Source: JANRLT01 sp041736895
GTDB lineage: Bacteria; Planctomycetota; Planctomycetia; Pirellulales; JALHPA01
NCBI GenBank assembly: GCA_041736895.1
Contig: JBGSSS010000100.1
Coordinates: forward strand, 5,467 to 69,466
DNA: 64,000 nucleotides
Reading direction: 5' to 3'
Shown: positions 25,966 to 35,165 of the stretch, in pieces
How positions within the stretch are numbered: position 1 is the stretch's first letter
How the letters are laid out: each line of letters starts with the position of its first letter
Notes under the pieces: model-generated
The model's input: the letters and a program-made list of their open reading frames with translations, nothing else
Told to the model about the DNA's origin: nothing
The model's database searches: none
Position numbers and translations under genes: made by a program

Positions 25966-27144
25966 ATGAATCGCTCCCGTCCCTGCCGCGTGCTGCACGT
26001 CCTTGGTTCCTTGAACCGCGGCGGAGCCGAGACATGGCTATTGCATGCCCTGCGTCATACGGACCGCAGCGAAGTGGCGATGGACTTTCTCATTCATCAG
26101 GCAGAGCCGGGAGTTTACGAAGACGAAGTTCGTGCGCACGGTTCCCAAATTCATCGCTGCTTGAATCCGCAGAAGATGTGGCAATACGGGCGGCAACTCA
26201 AAAAGATTCTGACGGAACACAGTCCGTACGATGCCGTCCACAGCCACGTCCATTTTTACAGCGGGCATATCCTACGTGTCGCCCGTGGCTGCGGTGTGCC
26301 GATGCGTATCGCGCATAGCCATAACGACACATCGCATTTCGACAATCAAGCCGGTCTTGCCCGGCGAGCTTATTTGCGATTGATGAGTTACTGGCTTCAT
26401 AAGAATGCCACTCACGGACTTGCGGCAAGCGGCAAAGCCGCGGTGTCGCTCTTTGGCGCAAACTGGCAGGATGATCCGCGTTATCAAATATTATTCTGCG
26501 GCGTCGACCTGCAACCGTTTCAACAAACATTCGAGGCTAACAAGATTCGTGCCGAGTTCGGTTGGTCCGAAGAGAACTTCATCATCGGACACGTCGGGCG
26601 CTTCGACGAACAAAAGAATCACCCGTTTCTTTTGCAAATCTTTGCCGAGGTCGCGCGGCGACAGCCCGCAGCGCGCTTGCTGCTTGTTGGCATCGGCGAT
26701 TTGCAGCCAAAGATCAAGGCGCTTGTCGAAGAATTGAAGCTGTCGGATCATGTGGCATTCGCCGGCACACGGCCGGATGTGCCGCGGCTGATGCTCGGCG
26801 CGATGGATGCGTTTCTACTGCCGTCGTTGTTCGAAGGCCTGCCGCTAGTCCTGGTCGAAGCTCAAGCCGCGGGGTTGCCGTGTTTTGTCTCGGACGTGAT
26901 CGCGCCGGAAACGACGCTGGTTGCGCCGTTGATGCAAAAACTTTCGCTGCAAAGCCCGCCGATGGCTTGGGCTGACGCGATTCTCGCTGAGCAAACGCAT
27001 TTCGCGCGCTCCGCGGCCTACGAATTGGTCGAACAGAGTCCGTTGAACATTCAAAACAGCGCGCGGGCTTTGCAACAACTGTACCTGGGGAATCCCTCTC
27101 ATTCGCCGCAAGCATTGCCGCAGGAACTGGCCTTGAGCAACTGA
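25966..27144 (+). CDS. Glycosyltransferase, GT4 family
   Basis: A 392-residue GT-B fold enzyme. The N-terminal half opens with VLHVLGSLNRGGAETW (donor/acceptor loop typical of GT4), and the C-terminal half contains GHVGRFDEQKNH and the EX7E-type site FEGLPLVLVEAQAAG. It should add one sugar of the repeating unit in the cytoplasm. ATG 25966 is preferred to the in-frame start 21 bases earlier. Its stop (TGA 27142-27144) overlaps the start of the polymerase gene (TGATG), so translation is coupled. Confidence 0.9.
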   Translation: MNRSRPCRVLHVLGSLNRGGAETWLLHALRHTDRSEVAMDFLIHQAEPGVYEDEVRAHGSQIHRCLNPQKMWQYGRQLKKILTEHSPYDAVHSHVHFYSGHILRVARGCGVPMRIAHSHNDTSHFDNQAGLARRAYLRLMSYWLHKNATHGLAASGKAAVSLFGANWQDDPRYQILFCGVDLQPFQQTFEANKIRAEFGWSEENFIIGHVGRFDEQKNHPFLLQIFAEVARRQPAARLLLVGIGDLQPKIKALVEELKLSDHVAFAGTRPDVPRLMLGAMDAFLLPSLFEGLPLVLVEAQAAGLPCFVSDVIAPETTLVAPLMQKLSLQSPPMAWADAILAEQTHFARSAAYELVEQSPLNIQNSARALQQLYLGNPSHSPQALPQELALSN

Positions 27145-28634
27145 TGAATTCAGCGAGCAACAACCGCCGCGCCACCTCGCTCCCCACCGGAATTCCGGTG
27201 GCGGTGCAAGGTTGTGTCGTATTGTTTTTGCTTTGCTTTTGGTTCTGGCGTTCGGAGAACCCGGGCGATCTGCCAGCGACGATCTATTCGCTCTGTACGA
27301 TCTTCACCGCGAACTTCGTCTGGTCGGTTTGCTCGTGGTATTGCGTCACCGGCAAGCTATTTGATTTTTATCAGATGTTCCTCGCCGCGGCATCGTTCTT
27401 CAACGGCGGCCAGTTCATGCTTGAGCTGCTGGACCTGAATAACAAAGGTCTCCTCGAAAGCAAATTTAACGACGAGCTCACGCTGCAGACGCTGTTTATC
27501 GTGACGACGTCGATGGCAGCACTCCACTTAGGAGCTTTGCTCGCTCGGGCTGGCTTTAGCAAGTCAGAGACAGCAATTCCGCGCGAGGCCAAGGAACAAC
27601 TGGCCGGGAATCTGCGGCTCGTCGGGATCGGCTTGCTCGCGATCGCGATCCCTGGCGCGATCCTCGTCTTTCGCGAGGTGCTAAGCGTCGTCATGACCGG
27701 CGGCTATGTCGGGATCTTCCAACAATCGGCTCAGATGAGCTTCAGCGTTCTGCCCAAGGTCCTCTCCGCGTTCGTAATCCCAGGCGCGATGTTTTTGCTC
27801 GCCGGAGCCGAAGACTCGCGGAAGCTCAAACTCCTTGCGGCTGGAACCGTGGTCTGGTTCGCCGGGATGCAATTCATCATCGGCGAACGCCATAACGGCG
27901 CGCTGGCCTTGATGTGTTTGGCGTGGATGTGGCATCGGCGCGTCAACAAGCTGAACCCTATGCTACTGCTTGGCAGCGGATTGATTCTACTGGGAATTGT
28001 CTTCCCGATGGTTCGCGCGATCCGCGATTCTAGCGGCAACGAACGGGCTTCGAGCGAGCAGTGGATCGAAGGTTTTCTCTCGGTCGAAAATCCGGCCGTG
28101 AGCGCGATTCATGAAATGGGCGGATCGGTTTACACGCTCTCGCACACGATGACGATCGTGCCAACATCACGGCACTACGATTATGGCGCAAGCTATGGCT
28201 ATGCGCTGCTGACACTTGTTCCGAATCTGTTTTGGGATTTGCATCCCACGATTGTTGCCGGCATTCCTGGGGAGTGGATCTCGTGGGAGATCGAACCGTG
28301 GGCCGCCGCGCGCGGCATCGGGATGGGTTATTCGTTTATTGCAGAGGCGTATCTCAACTTTGGTCCGCTCGGGGCGGCGGGCTTTTTGTTCTGCTTTGGG
28401 TGGGCCTACGCGCGGTTCGTCCTTTGGTCGGATCAGGTCGAATACCCCGCTCGGATGGCAATGGCCGCCAGCGCGGCGTTTTTCTTTATCTTTATCGCCC
28501 GCGCCGAGATGGCAGTGATCGTCCGCGGCCTCGTGTGGTACGCGTGGATACCATACTTCATGGCAACGCAAGTTTTGCCGTTCTGGCAAACTTGGAAATC
28601 AGGCCGGCTCGGTCTGGCAGGAGCCGCATCATGA
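27144..28634 (+). CDS. Wzy-like O-antigen/exopolysaccharide polymerase
   Basis: A 496-residue protein with roughly twelve membrane segments and a long loop in the last third (about residues 310-400, including SHTMTIVPTSRHYDYG), the general shape of Wzy polymerases. Such families share little sequence, so the call rests on topology and on position between glycosyltransferase, flippase and Wzz genes. It starts inside the previous stop codon (TGATG) and ends with ATGA overlapping the aminotransferase start. Confidence 0.75.
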   Translation: MNSASNNRRATSLPTGIPVAVQGCVVLFLLCFWFWRSENPGDLPATIYSLCTIFTANFVWSVCSWYCVTGKLFDFYQMFLAAASFFNGGQFMLELLDLNNKGLLESKFNDELTLQTLFIVTTSMAALHLGALLARAGFSKSETAIPREAKEQLAGNLRLVGIGLLAIAIPGAILVFREVLSVVMTGGYVGIFQQSAQMSFSVLPKVLSAFVIPGAMFLLAGAEDSRKLKLLAAGTVVWFAGMQFIIGERHNGALALMCLAWMWHRRVNKLNPMLLLGSGLILLGIVFPMVRAIRDSSGNERASSEQWIEGFLSVENPAVSAIHEMGGSVYTLSHTMTIVPTSRHYDYGASYGYALLTLVPNLFWDLHPTIVAGIPGEWISWEIEPWAAARGIGMGYSFIAEAYLNFGPLGAAGFLFCFGWAYARFVLWSDQVEYPARMAMAASAAFFFIFIARAEMAVIVRGLVWYAWIPYFMATQVLPFWQTWKSGRLGLAGAAS

Positions 28635-29872
28635 CCAAGCCAGCGCGCATTTACCTTTCGCCACCGCACATGGGTCCGAGCGAGCGCGAGCTCCTGCTCG
28701 AGGCGTTCGATTCGAACTGGATCGCGCCGTTGGGACCGCACGTCGATGCGTTCGAACGCGAGTTCGCGGCCATCATCGGCTGCGAACACGCGGTCGCGCT
28801 TTCGAGCGGCACGGCGGCGTTGCACTTGGCGTTGATACTCGCCGGGATTCAGCCAGACGATGAGATTGCTACATCGACGCTGACGTTTGTCGCGACGGCT
28901 AATGCTGTGCGTTATGTCGGCGCAAAGCCGGTCTTTATTGATAGCCAGGCAAGCGATTGGAACCTTGATCCAAACCTTCTGGAAGAAGAACTCGCCTCGG
29001 CGAGCAAGCGTGGCAAGCCGATCAAGGCGGTCCTCGCCGTCGATATTCTCGGCCAATGCGCGGCATATGAACCGTTGCTGGAAATCTGCGCTCGCTTTGG
29101 CATTCCCTTGATCGAAGACGCGGCCGAAGGTCTCGGAGCAACATACCGCGGACGCGCCGCCGGGAACTTTGGCGAATTCGGAGCCTTTTCCTTCAACGGC
29201 AACAAAATCATCACCACGAGCGGCGGCGGGATGCTGGTGACGCAGAACGAGGAACTCGCTCAGCGCGCGCGGTTCCTTGCCACCCAAGCCCGTGATCCAG
29301 CGCCGCACTACGAACATTCGGTCGTTGGCTACAACTATCGACTCAGCAATCTGCTCGCGGCGATTGGCCGCGGTCAGTTGCACGTGCTCAGCGAGCGCGT
29401 GGCGAAACGCTGTGCGAATTTTGCCTATTATCACGAGCATCTCAGCGACATTCCCGGCATCGACTGGATGCCTGAACCAGCGGATTGTTTTTCGACGCGT
29501 TGGCTAACGTGCATCACCGTCGATCCAAAGATCAGCGGCGTGTCGCGTGAAGAGATTCGCCTCGCGCTCGAAGCCGAGAACATCGAAGCCCGCGCGGTTT
29601 GGAAACCGCTGCATCGCCAACCGGCGTACCAAGATTGCCGCGCTCGCGGCGGGGCCGTTTCGGAACGGCTCTTTGAGACAGGACTTTGTTTGCCGAGTGG
29701 ATCGAGTCTCGTTGAAACCGACTTGGCTCGGATCACGGCCATCATCCGCCGCACGCTTGGACATTCCGCAGAACCATCCGCCGCCACAGCAACGCGTCCC
29801 AGCGCGCTGCCCAAAAGTATTTTGCCCGCACACGCAGCTCCTTCATTTGCCAAAGCAGGAGGGTCGACATGA
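28631..29872 (+). CDS. PglE-like DegT/DnrJ/EryC1 aminotransferase
   Basis: A 413-residue PLP enzyme. It closely follows the Campylobacter PglE pattern: LSPPHMG at residues 9-15, IAPLG at 31-35, the aldimine lysine K192 in NGNKIITTSGGG, D163 in IEDAAEGLG, HYEH and GYNYRLSN after it, and WKPLHRQPAY and LCLPSGSS near the end. It should transaminate the 4-keto-6-deoxy sugar made by the dehydratase, using glutamate. The frame remains open about 400 bases upstream within the polymerase gene; ATG 28631 is chosen from homology and the ATGA overlap with the polymerase stop. A Pro/Ala-rich tail of about 30 residues is extra. Confidence 0.93.
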   Translation: MTKPARIYLSPPHMGPSERELLLEAFDSNWIAPLGPHVDAFEREFAAIIGCEHAVALSSGTAALHLALILAGIQPDDEIATSTLTFVATANAVRYVGAKPVFIDSQASDWNLDPNLLEEELASASKRGKPIKAVLAVDILGQCAAYEPLLEICARFGIPLIEDAAEGLGATYRGRAAGNFGEFGAFSFNGNKIITTSGGGMLVTQNEELAQRARFLATQARDPAPHYEHSVVGYNYRLSNLLAAIGRGQLHVLSERVAKRCANFAYYHEHLSDIPGIDWMPEPADCFSTRWLTCITVDPKISGVSREEIRLALEAENIEARAVWKPLHRQPAYQDCRARGGAVSERLFETGLCLPSGSSLVETDLARITAIIRRTLGHSAEPSAATATRPSALPKSILPAHAAPSFAKAGGST

Positions 29873-31335
29873 ACTCGCCCGAAAGTTGGACCTTGATTGA
29901 TTATTTTTCCGCGCTCTGGCGCTACAAATTCCGCGCACTGGCGGTATGCCTGGTCGCGATCGGAGCCGGCGTGGCCTTTATCGTCTACATGCCCAAGAAG
30001 TACGAGTCCGAAGCGAAGCTCAACTTCCGCGTCGGCCGTGAAAACGCGACGCTCGATCCCACGGTCTTCAAGGGCGACCAGCTCGCGATGGGCTCCTCAA
30101 CCTCGCGCGAGACCGAGATCAATTCGATCGTCGAGCATCTGCGCAGCCGCGGTATCCTCGAAAAAACTCTAGACAAGGTTTATCCGCGCGGCGCTGAATC
30201 CGACGAAGATCGCGAACGGGCTTATGCCAAACTGAAAAGCCGGGTCCAAGTGACCTCGCCGCGCCAATCGACGGTCGTCGCGGTCACCGCCAAGGGCAGC
30301 ACGCCCGAAGAAGCTCAGCAAATCGCGGCGGCGATGATCGATATCTATCAGGTAGAGCACTTGCGCGTTAGCCGTCCCAATGGGTCGTTTGGTTTCCTGA
30401 AGGAGCAAGCCGCGCGGCTAAAGGAAAAACATCAAGCAGCCTTGGATGCTTTGAAAGATGCTAAAAATCGCGCCAACATGTCCTCGATTGAAGGCCGCCG
30501 CAAAGGCCTCGAAGACCAAATCAGTGCGGTCGAGACAAAACTTCACGATGTCGAGGCCGAACACGCCGCGGCTACTGCGCGGCTCAAGAACAGACGCAGC
30601 ACGATCGAACTGCTGCCCAAACCGCTGCTCAAGCAAATGGTTGGCGGGATGCCCAACGATGGGCTTGCGCAAATGCGCGACCGCCTGTTCCAACTGCAAG
30701 TGCAGCAAGAAGAACTCCGCTCCAAATTTAGCACTAGCCATCCCAATGTGGTCTCGGTCAACAAACAGGTCGAAGAATTGACGGATATCTTGAAACGCGA
30801 AGATCCCGAGCGCGAGCAAATCATTCTGACACTTTGCGCTGAAGATGAAGCCAAGCATGCGTCATTGACGGCACACGAGAAAAGCCTGCGCAGTCAACTC
30901 GCCGATTTACGCAAAGTTCTCGAACAACTGAATGAAGACGAAGTCCTGATAACCCAATTGACCATGGAGGTGAAGCAGTTGGAAACTCAACTGATGACCT
31001 ACGTCGCCAACAGTGAAGATGCCCGCAGAGACGAGGCACTTGTCTCCGACAATATTTCAAATCTGAGCGTCATTCAGGACGCGTCGCTCTCTCCGCTAGC
31101 CGTTTTCCCGCAAAAGTCGACGACGCTGCTGATCGCCGGGTTCATCGGCATGATCGGCGGGATTTTGACGGCCCTCGTGTCGGAACAACTACGGCGAATT
31201 CGCGTCGCGAATGAACTAGCGGCTGAACACCATGAATCATTGGAAACGGTTCTGGGGATCGCCGAAACGCCCGACTACTCGCAGCAAGTCCTTGTCGCTC
31301 ACCCCGCGACGACGCTGCATTCCAAAAGCCTTTGA
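29869..31335 (+). CDS. Wzz/GumC-like chain-length determinant
   Basis: A 488-residue inner-membrane protein. TM1 lies at residues 22-40, followed by the Wzz domain (YESEAKLNFRV), a long coiled-coil periplasmic part (about 180-400), and TM2 at about 420-442 (LLIAGFIGMIGGILTALV). The tyrosine-kinase domain fused to many GumC/Wzc proteins is absent, so this is a PCP-2b-like form that would need a separate kinase if it has one. It starts with ATGA overlapping the aminotransferase stop. Confidence 0.9.
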   Translation: MNSPESWTLIDYFSALWRYKFRALAVCLVAIGAGVAFIVYMPKKYESEAKLNFRVGRENATLDPTVFKGDQLAMGSSTSRETEINSIVEHLRSRGILEKTLDKVYPRGAESDEDRERAYAKLKSRVQVTSPRQSTVVAVTAKGSTPEEAQQIAAAMIDIYQVEHLRVSRPNGSFGFLKEQAARLKEKHQAALDALKDAKNRANMSSIEGRRKGLEDQISAVETKLHDVEAEHAAATARLKNRRSTIELLPKPLLKQMVGGMPNDGLAQMRDRLFQLQVQQEELRSKFSTSHPNVVSVNKQVEELTDILKREDPEREQIILTLCAEDEAKHASLTAHEKSLRSQLADLRKVLEQLNEDEVLITQLTMEVKQLETQLMTYVANSEDARRDEALVSDNISNLSVIQDASLSPLAVFPQKSTTLLIAGFIGMIGGILTALVSEQLRRIRVANELAAEHHESLETVLGIAETPDYSQQVLVAHPATTLHSKSL

Positions 31336-31358
31336 TCCTGAACGATAGAACGTTGACG

Positions 31359-32606
31359 ATGCGACTTTCGATTACGAGTGACGGACGATACCTGCGCACG
31401 CCTGATGGCGCGGTGTGGAGCGACGGCGCGCTGCATTACGGCGTTTGGTCGCGGTACCTTGATGTTTTTGAGCGCGTCAATGTTGTCGCCCGCGTCGCGC
31501 CGATCGCCGCGGCGCATGACAAGCTCCGCCGCGCTGACGGTGACGGCGTCGAATTCAGCGACGTGCCGACTTATGTCGGCGTGTGGCAATACCTGAAGCA
31601 AGCCTCCGCGGTCAAACGCGCCGCCCGCGCCGCTATTCGCCCCGACGATGCTGTGATGCTCAACGTCCCGGGCAACGTTGCCAGTTGCGTGATGAAAGCC
31701 ATCGCGCCGGGCCGGCCTTATGGCGTGCATGTGATCAGTGATTGCTGGGACACATTCGCTCCAGGCGCGTTCAAGCATCCATTCCGGCCGTACTTGCGCT
31801 GGGCACTCAGCCGCCGCCTTCGACATCAGGTCCGCAATTCGAGCGCGGCGCTCTATGTAACGTCGCGTACCTTGCAAGAGCGTTACCCTAGCAATGGTGT
31901 GATGGCCGGAATCTCGGATGTCGATCTGCCGGACGATGCCTTTGCCGCCGCTCCTCGCGTGGGTTTCGTCAACTCGGGCCCAATCACATTGATGACGCTC
32001 GGCACCATGGCGACGCAGTTCACTAAAGGCCACGACATCCTGATCGATGCCGTGGCAAACCTAGTCCAACGCGGACTCGACGTGCGCGCGGTACTCGTCG
32101 GCGGAGGACATTACCAAGGTTTCCTCGAAGAGCGTGCCCGTTCGCTCGGCATCGCGGAACGAATCATCTTTCGCGGTCAGTTGCCCGCTGGGGCGCGCGT
32201 GCGCGAGGAATTTGACCAAGCCGATCTGTTCGTTTTTCCAACGCGCATCGAAGGCCTGCCGCGGGCGCTTGTCGAGGCGATGGCGCGGGGGCTGCCTTGT
32301 ATCTCAACGCCCGTTGGGGGAATCCCGGAGCTGCTGCAAGCAGACGATCTCGTCCCGCCGAGCAATGTTGCGGCACTGGCCGACAAGGTCGCGGCCGTGA
32401 TCGCGAATCCGCAGCAAATCCCCGCGATGTCAGCGCGAAATCTGGCCGTGGCGCGCGAGTTTCGTGGGGAAGTACTGCGTCCCAAGTGGAACGATTTTCT
32501 CCGCACGTTGGCAGAACAAACGGCAACTTGGAACAACAGGCAGTCAGCTCGTTCAACGTCCGCAAAATCGGCCGCGAAGCAAACCGAGGTGGCGGTTCAT
32601 GCTTAA
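31359..32606 (+). CDS. Glycosyltransferase, GT4-like
   Basis: A 415-residue GT-B enzyme. The C-terminal domain is clear: LMTLGTMATQFTKGHDIL, VLVGGGHYQGFLEE, and EGLPRALVEAMARGLP with the conserved catalytic-site acids. The N-terminal acceptor domain is divergent. TTG 31332 would overlap the Wzz stop, but ATG 31359 (MRLSITSDG) is preferred; both are uncertain. Its last 8 bases overlap the sugar-transferase start. Specificity cannot be read from the sequence. Confidence 0.85.
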   Translation: MRLSITSDGRYLRTPDGAVWSDGALHYGVWSRYLDVFERVNVVARVAPIAAAHDKLRRADGDGVEFSDVPTYVGVWQYLKQASAVKRAARAAIRPDDAVMLNVPGNVASCVMKAIAPGRPYGVHVISDCWDTFAPGAFKHPFRPYLRWALSRRLRHQVRNSSAALYVTSRTLQERYPSNGVMAGISDVDLPDDAFAAAPRVGFVNSGPITLMTLGTMATQFTKGHDILIDAVANLVQRGLDVRAVLVGGGHYQGFLEERARSLGIAERIIFRGQLPAGARVREEFDQADLFVFPTRIEGLPRALVEAMARGLPCISTPVGGIPELLQADDLVPPSNVAALADKVAAVIANPQQIPAMSARNLAVAREFRGEVLRPKWNDFLRTLAEQTATWNNRQSARSTSAKSAAKQTEVAVHA

Positions 32607-33234
32607 ACGCCTCTTCGACATTATCGTGTCGGGCACGGCCTTGCTCGTCCTCTCGCCGGTGATCTTATTTACTGCGCTGTTGGTGCGTTGGAAGTTCGGT
32701 TCGCCGATTTTGTTCCGCCAACAACGGCCAGGGCTGCATGGCAAGCTCTTTACGATTTACAAGTTTCGGACGATGCTCGACACGCGCGATGCCAACGGCG
32801 AATTGCTCCCTGATGACGATCGGCAAACGCGCTTTGGTCGTCTCATCCGCAGCAGCAGTCTCGATGAACTGCCGGAACTTTGGAATGTGCTGCGCGGCGA
32901 CATGTCGATCGTCGGGCCGCGGCCGCTGTTGGAGGAATACCTGGGCCATTACACGCCGGAGCAATTTCGCCGGCATGACGTTCGTCCCGGCGTGACTGGC
33001 TGGGCGCAGATCAACGGGCGCGCTGATCTCGAATGGGACGAAAAGTTGGCGTATGACATTTGGTACGTTGACAATGCGAACTTCTGGCTCGATCTCCAGA
33101 TCATCTTCGCGACAATCGGGGTCGTGCTTGGCTGGCGCGGGACGCAAACCACGCACCACGGCGTGCCGCCGACGCTCCAGGGTCCGCTGATCCCAAGCTC
33201 GGCCGTCTCCAACTCCACGGGAGACACGCCATGA
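32599..33234 (+). CDS. PglC-like initiating phosphoglycosyl transferase
   Basis: A 211-residue monotopic phosphoglycosyl transferase (bacterial sugar transferase family). One N-terminal re-entrant hydrophobic segment (residues about 5-28, with SPVILFTALL), then the catalytic part: YKFRTM, SLDELPELWNVLRGDMS with the Asp-Glu dyad, VGPRPLL, and RPGVTGWAQINGR. The small size fits PglC rather than the larger WcaJ/WbaP type. It should move phospho-sugar from a UDP donor, plausibly diacetylbacillosamine, to undecaprenyl phosphate. ATG 32599 is chosen over an in-frame upstream start because MLKRLFD fits the family. Confidence 0.93.
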   Translation: MLKRLFDIIVSGTALLVLSPVILFTALLVRWKFGSPILFRQQRPGLHGKLFTIYKFRTMLDTRDANGELLPDDDRQTRFGRLIRSSSLDELPELWNVLRGDMSIVGPRPLLEEYLGHYTPEQFRRHDVRPGVTGWAQINGRADLEWDEKLAYDIWYVDNANFWLDLQIIFATIGVVLGWRGTQTTHHGVPPTLQGPLIPSSAVSNSTGDTP

Positions 33235-34520
33235 CCACGAGCACGATTCAACATCCGAGCGAGAGTGCTGCACGATCATTTGATGATCTCCCGCGCGACT
33301 GCCACGCGGTCGATGCTGCCGAAAAGCAATTACCGCTCGCCGGCTTGCGGCTGCTGCACGTCGTCACGGTGCCAGTTTCCTTGAACTTTTTCCGCGGCCA
33401 GATCGGCTATCTCCGCTCGCATGGCCTGGACGTACAAGCCGCGTCGTCGCCTGGTGAAGAAGCCGAACTCGCCCGCGAACGCGAAGGCATCACCGTCCAC
33501 GAAGTCCCGATGAATCGTGGGATTTCACCGCTCGCGGATCTAGTGTCGCTCTGGCGGTTGATTCGTTTGATGCGGCGCATCAAGCCGGACATCGTTCATT
33601 CGCACACGCCCAAAGCCGGCCTGCTAGGGACGATCGCGGCACGGCTGACTAGCACGCGCGGGGTGATGCTTTCGATCTTCGGTCTCCCGCAGATGACAAG
33701 CCGCGGACTCAAGCTGCGGTTGCTCAACACGTTGACATGGTTCTCGTGCAAGTTGGCGAAGCGCGTCTGGTGCGATAGTGAATCGATGCGCAAGCACCTG
33801 AGCGAGTCGAGCCTCTGCCGCGCTGATAAGATCGTCGTCCTCGGTCACGGCAGTTCCAACGGCATCGAGTCGAGGCAGAAGTTTAATCCGGCGAGTTACA
33901 CCGACGAAGAGCGCCGTACGCTGCGTGACCAGTACAACATACCTCACGACGCACTCACCGTCTGTTTCGTCGGCCGAATCGTCGCGGACAAAGGAATGCG
34001 CGAACTCGCCGGCGCTTGGCGAATCTTGCGCGACAAACATCCGATGCTGCACCTGATGATCGTCGGCCCATTCGAGCCGCAAGATCCGCTCGATCCGGCG
34101 GACGAAGAACTGCTTCGCACCGATCCGCGCATCCATCTGACAGGGATGACACAAGACGTTCCGCGCCATCTTGCAGCAGTCGACTTGTTGGTCAACCCGT
34201 CCTATCGCGAAGGCTTTAACGTCGCCCTCCTCGAAGCGGCTGCGATGGGTTTGCCCGTTGTCGCCTCGCGTGTGCCTGGCTGCGCCGATCCGGTCGTCGA
34301 AGGTGTCACCGGAACGTTGGTGCCGGTTCGCGATGCGGCGGCGCTGGCTCAAGCGATTGAAAACTACCTGCTCGATCCTGCGTTGCGTGAGCAACATGGA
34401 AGGGCAGGGCGGGAGCGGATCGTCCGCGATTTTCATCCGCAGCAAATCTGGCAGGAACTTGAACAACAGTACCTGCAACTCACAGGACGAAAGGAGTCCG
34501 GCTCGTGCGTGTCGCGATAA
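33231..34520 (+). CDS. Glycosyltransferase, GT4 family (PglA-like region of cluster)
   Basis: A 429-residue GT-B enzyme. The N-terminal domain shows VTVPVSLNFFRGQIGYL and the HSHTPKAGLLGT loop; the C-terminal domain shows CFVGRIVADKGMREL and YREGFNVALLEAAAMGLP. This pattern is that of GT4 transferases located next to PglC-type genes, such as PglA and EpsD-like proteins, so it may add the second sugar. A hydrophilic N-terminal tail of about 40 residues is unusual. ATGA overlap with the preceding stop; the next gene starts 16 bases before its end. Confidence 0.9.
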   Translation: MTTSTIQHPSESAARSFDDLPRDCHAVDAAEKQLPLAGLRLLHVVTVPVSLNFFRGQIGYLRSHGLDVQAASSPGEEAELAREREGITVHEVPMNRGISPLADLVSLWRLIRLMRRIKPDIVHSHTPKAGLLGTIAARLTSTRGVMLSIFGLPQMTSRGLKLRLLNTLTWFSCKLAKRVWCDSESMRKHLSESSLCRADKIVVLGHGSSNGIESRQKFNPASYTDEERRTLRDQYNIPHDALTVCFVGRIVADKGMRELAGAWRILRDKHPMLHLMIVGPFEPQDPLDPADEELLRTDPRIHLTGMTQDVPRHLAAVDLLVNPSYREGFNVALLEAAAMGLPVVASRVPGCADPVVEGVTGTLVPVRDAAALAQAIENYLLDPALREQHGRAGRERIVRDFHPQQIWQELEQQYLQLTGRKESGSCVSR

Positions 34521-35164
34521 TCGGCGGCGGCGGACATGGCTCTGTCGTCGCAAATATTATCGAATTACTTCCCCAATTCACTCTCTCAGGCTTTTTGGAT
34601 GCCAGATTTGAACCTGGCATGAATATTCTGGGCTACGAGGTTCTTGGAACGCCGGATTCGCTCTCCTTACAAATTCTCAAGCATCAACTTCAGGGGATCG
34701 TCATTGCGGTAGGAGACAACTGGACACGCAGCAAGTTGGCGGAAGCCGTCCGCGCAACATAACCCGAGATTCAATTCCCTACGATCATTCATCCCTCGGC
34801 TCAAATCGGAAAACAGGTGATCATCGGCCAAGGGAGCGTCGTAATGCCGGGCGTGGTGGTGAATTGCAACGTGCGGATCGGCGAGTTTTGCATCCTCAAT
34901 ACCAACTCGTCACTCGATCACGACACCACGATCGGCAACTATGTCAGCTTCGCCCCCAAGAGTTGCACGGGCGGCGGAGCGGCAGTCGGCGATTATTCCG
35001 CCATCTGCCTCGGAACAAATGTGATTGATCGAATTACAATAGGGGAACATACCGTGATTGGGGCTGGCTCAACCGTGCTGCACAATCAGCCGTCTCACAT
35101 CGTCGCTTACGGAACTCCCGCCCGCAAAATTAACGATCGCCGACCAGGCGACAGGTATCTCTAG
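34505..35164 (+). pseudogene. PglD-like sugar O/N-acetyltransferase with in-frame TAA
   Basis: Read through, this frame gives a complete PglD-type protein: a Rossmann-like N-terminal domain (MRVAIIGGGGHG) and a left-handed beta-helix with hexapeptide repeats (about residues 95-200, GKQVIIGQGSVVMPG) ending in GTPARKI. TAA at 34760-34762, codon 86, cuts it just before the HPSA segment; both halves share one reading frame and no base is added or lost. The GTG start has AAGGAG at 34491-34496, 8 bases upstream, and overlaps the previous gene by 16 bases. Either a true nonsense mutation, a base error in the assembly, or translation as two pieces (GTG 34817 could restart). The intact form would acetylate the 4-amino group made by the PglE-like enzyme. 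Confidence 0.88.
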
Positions 35165-35165
35165 C

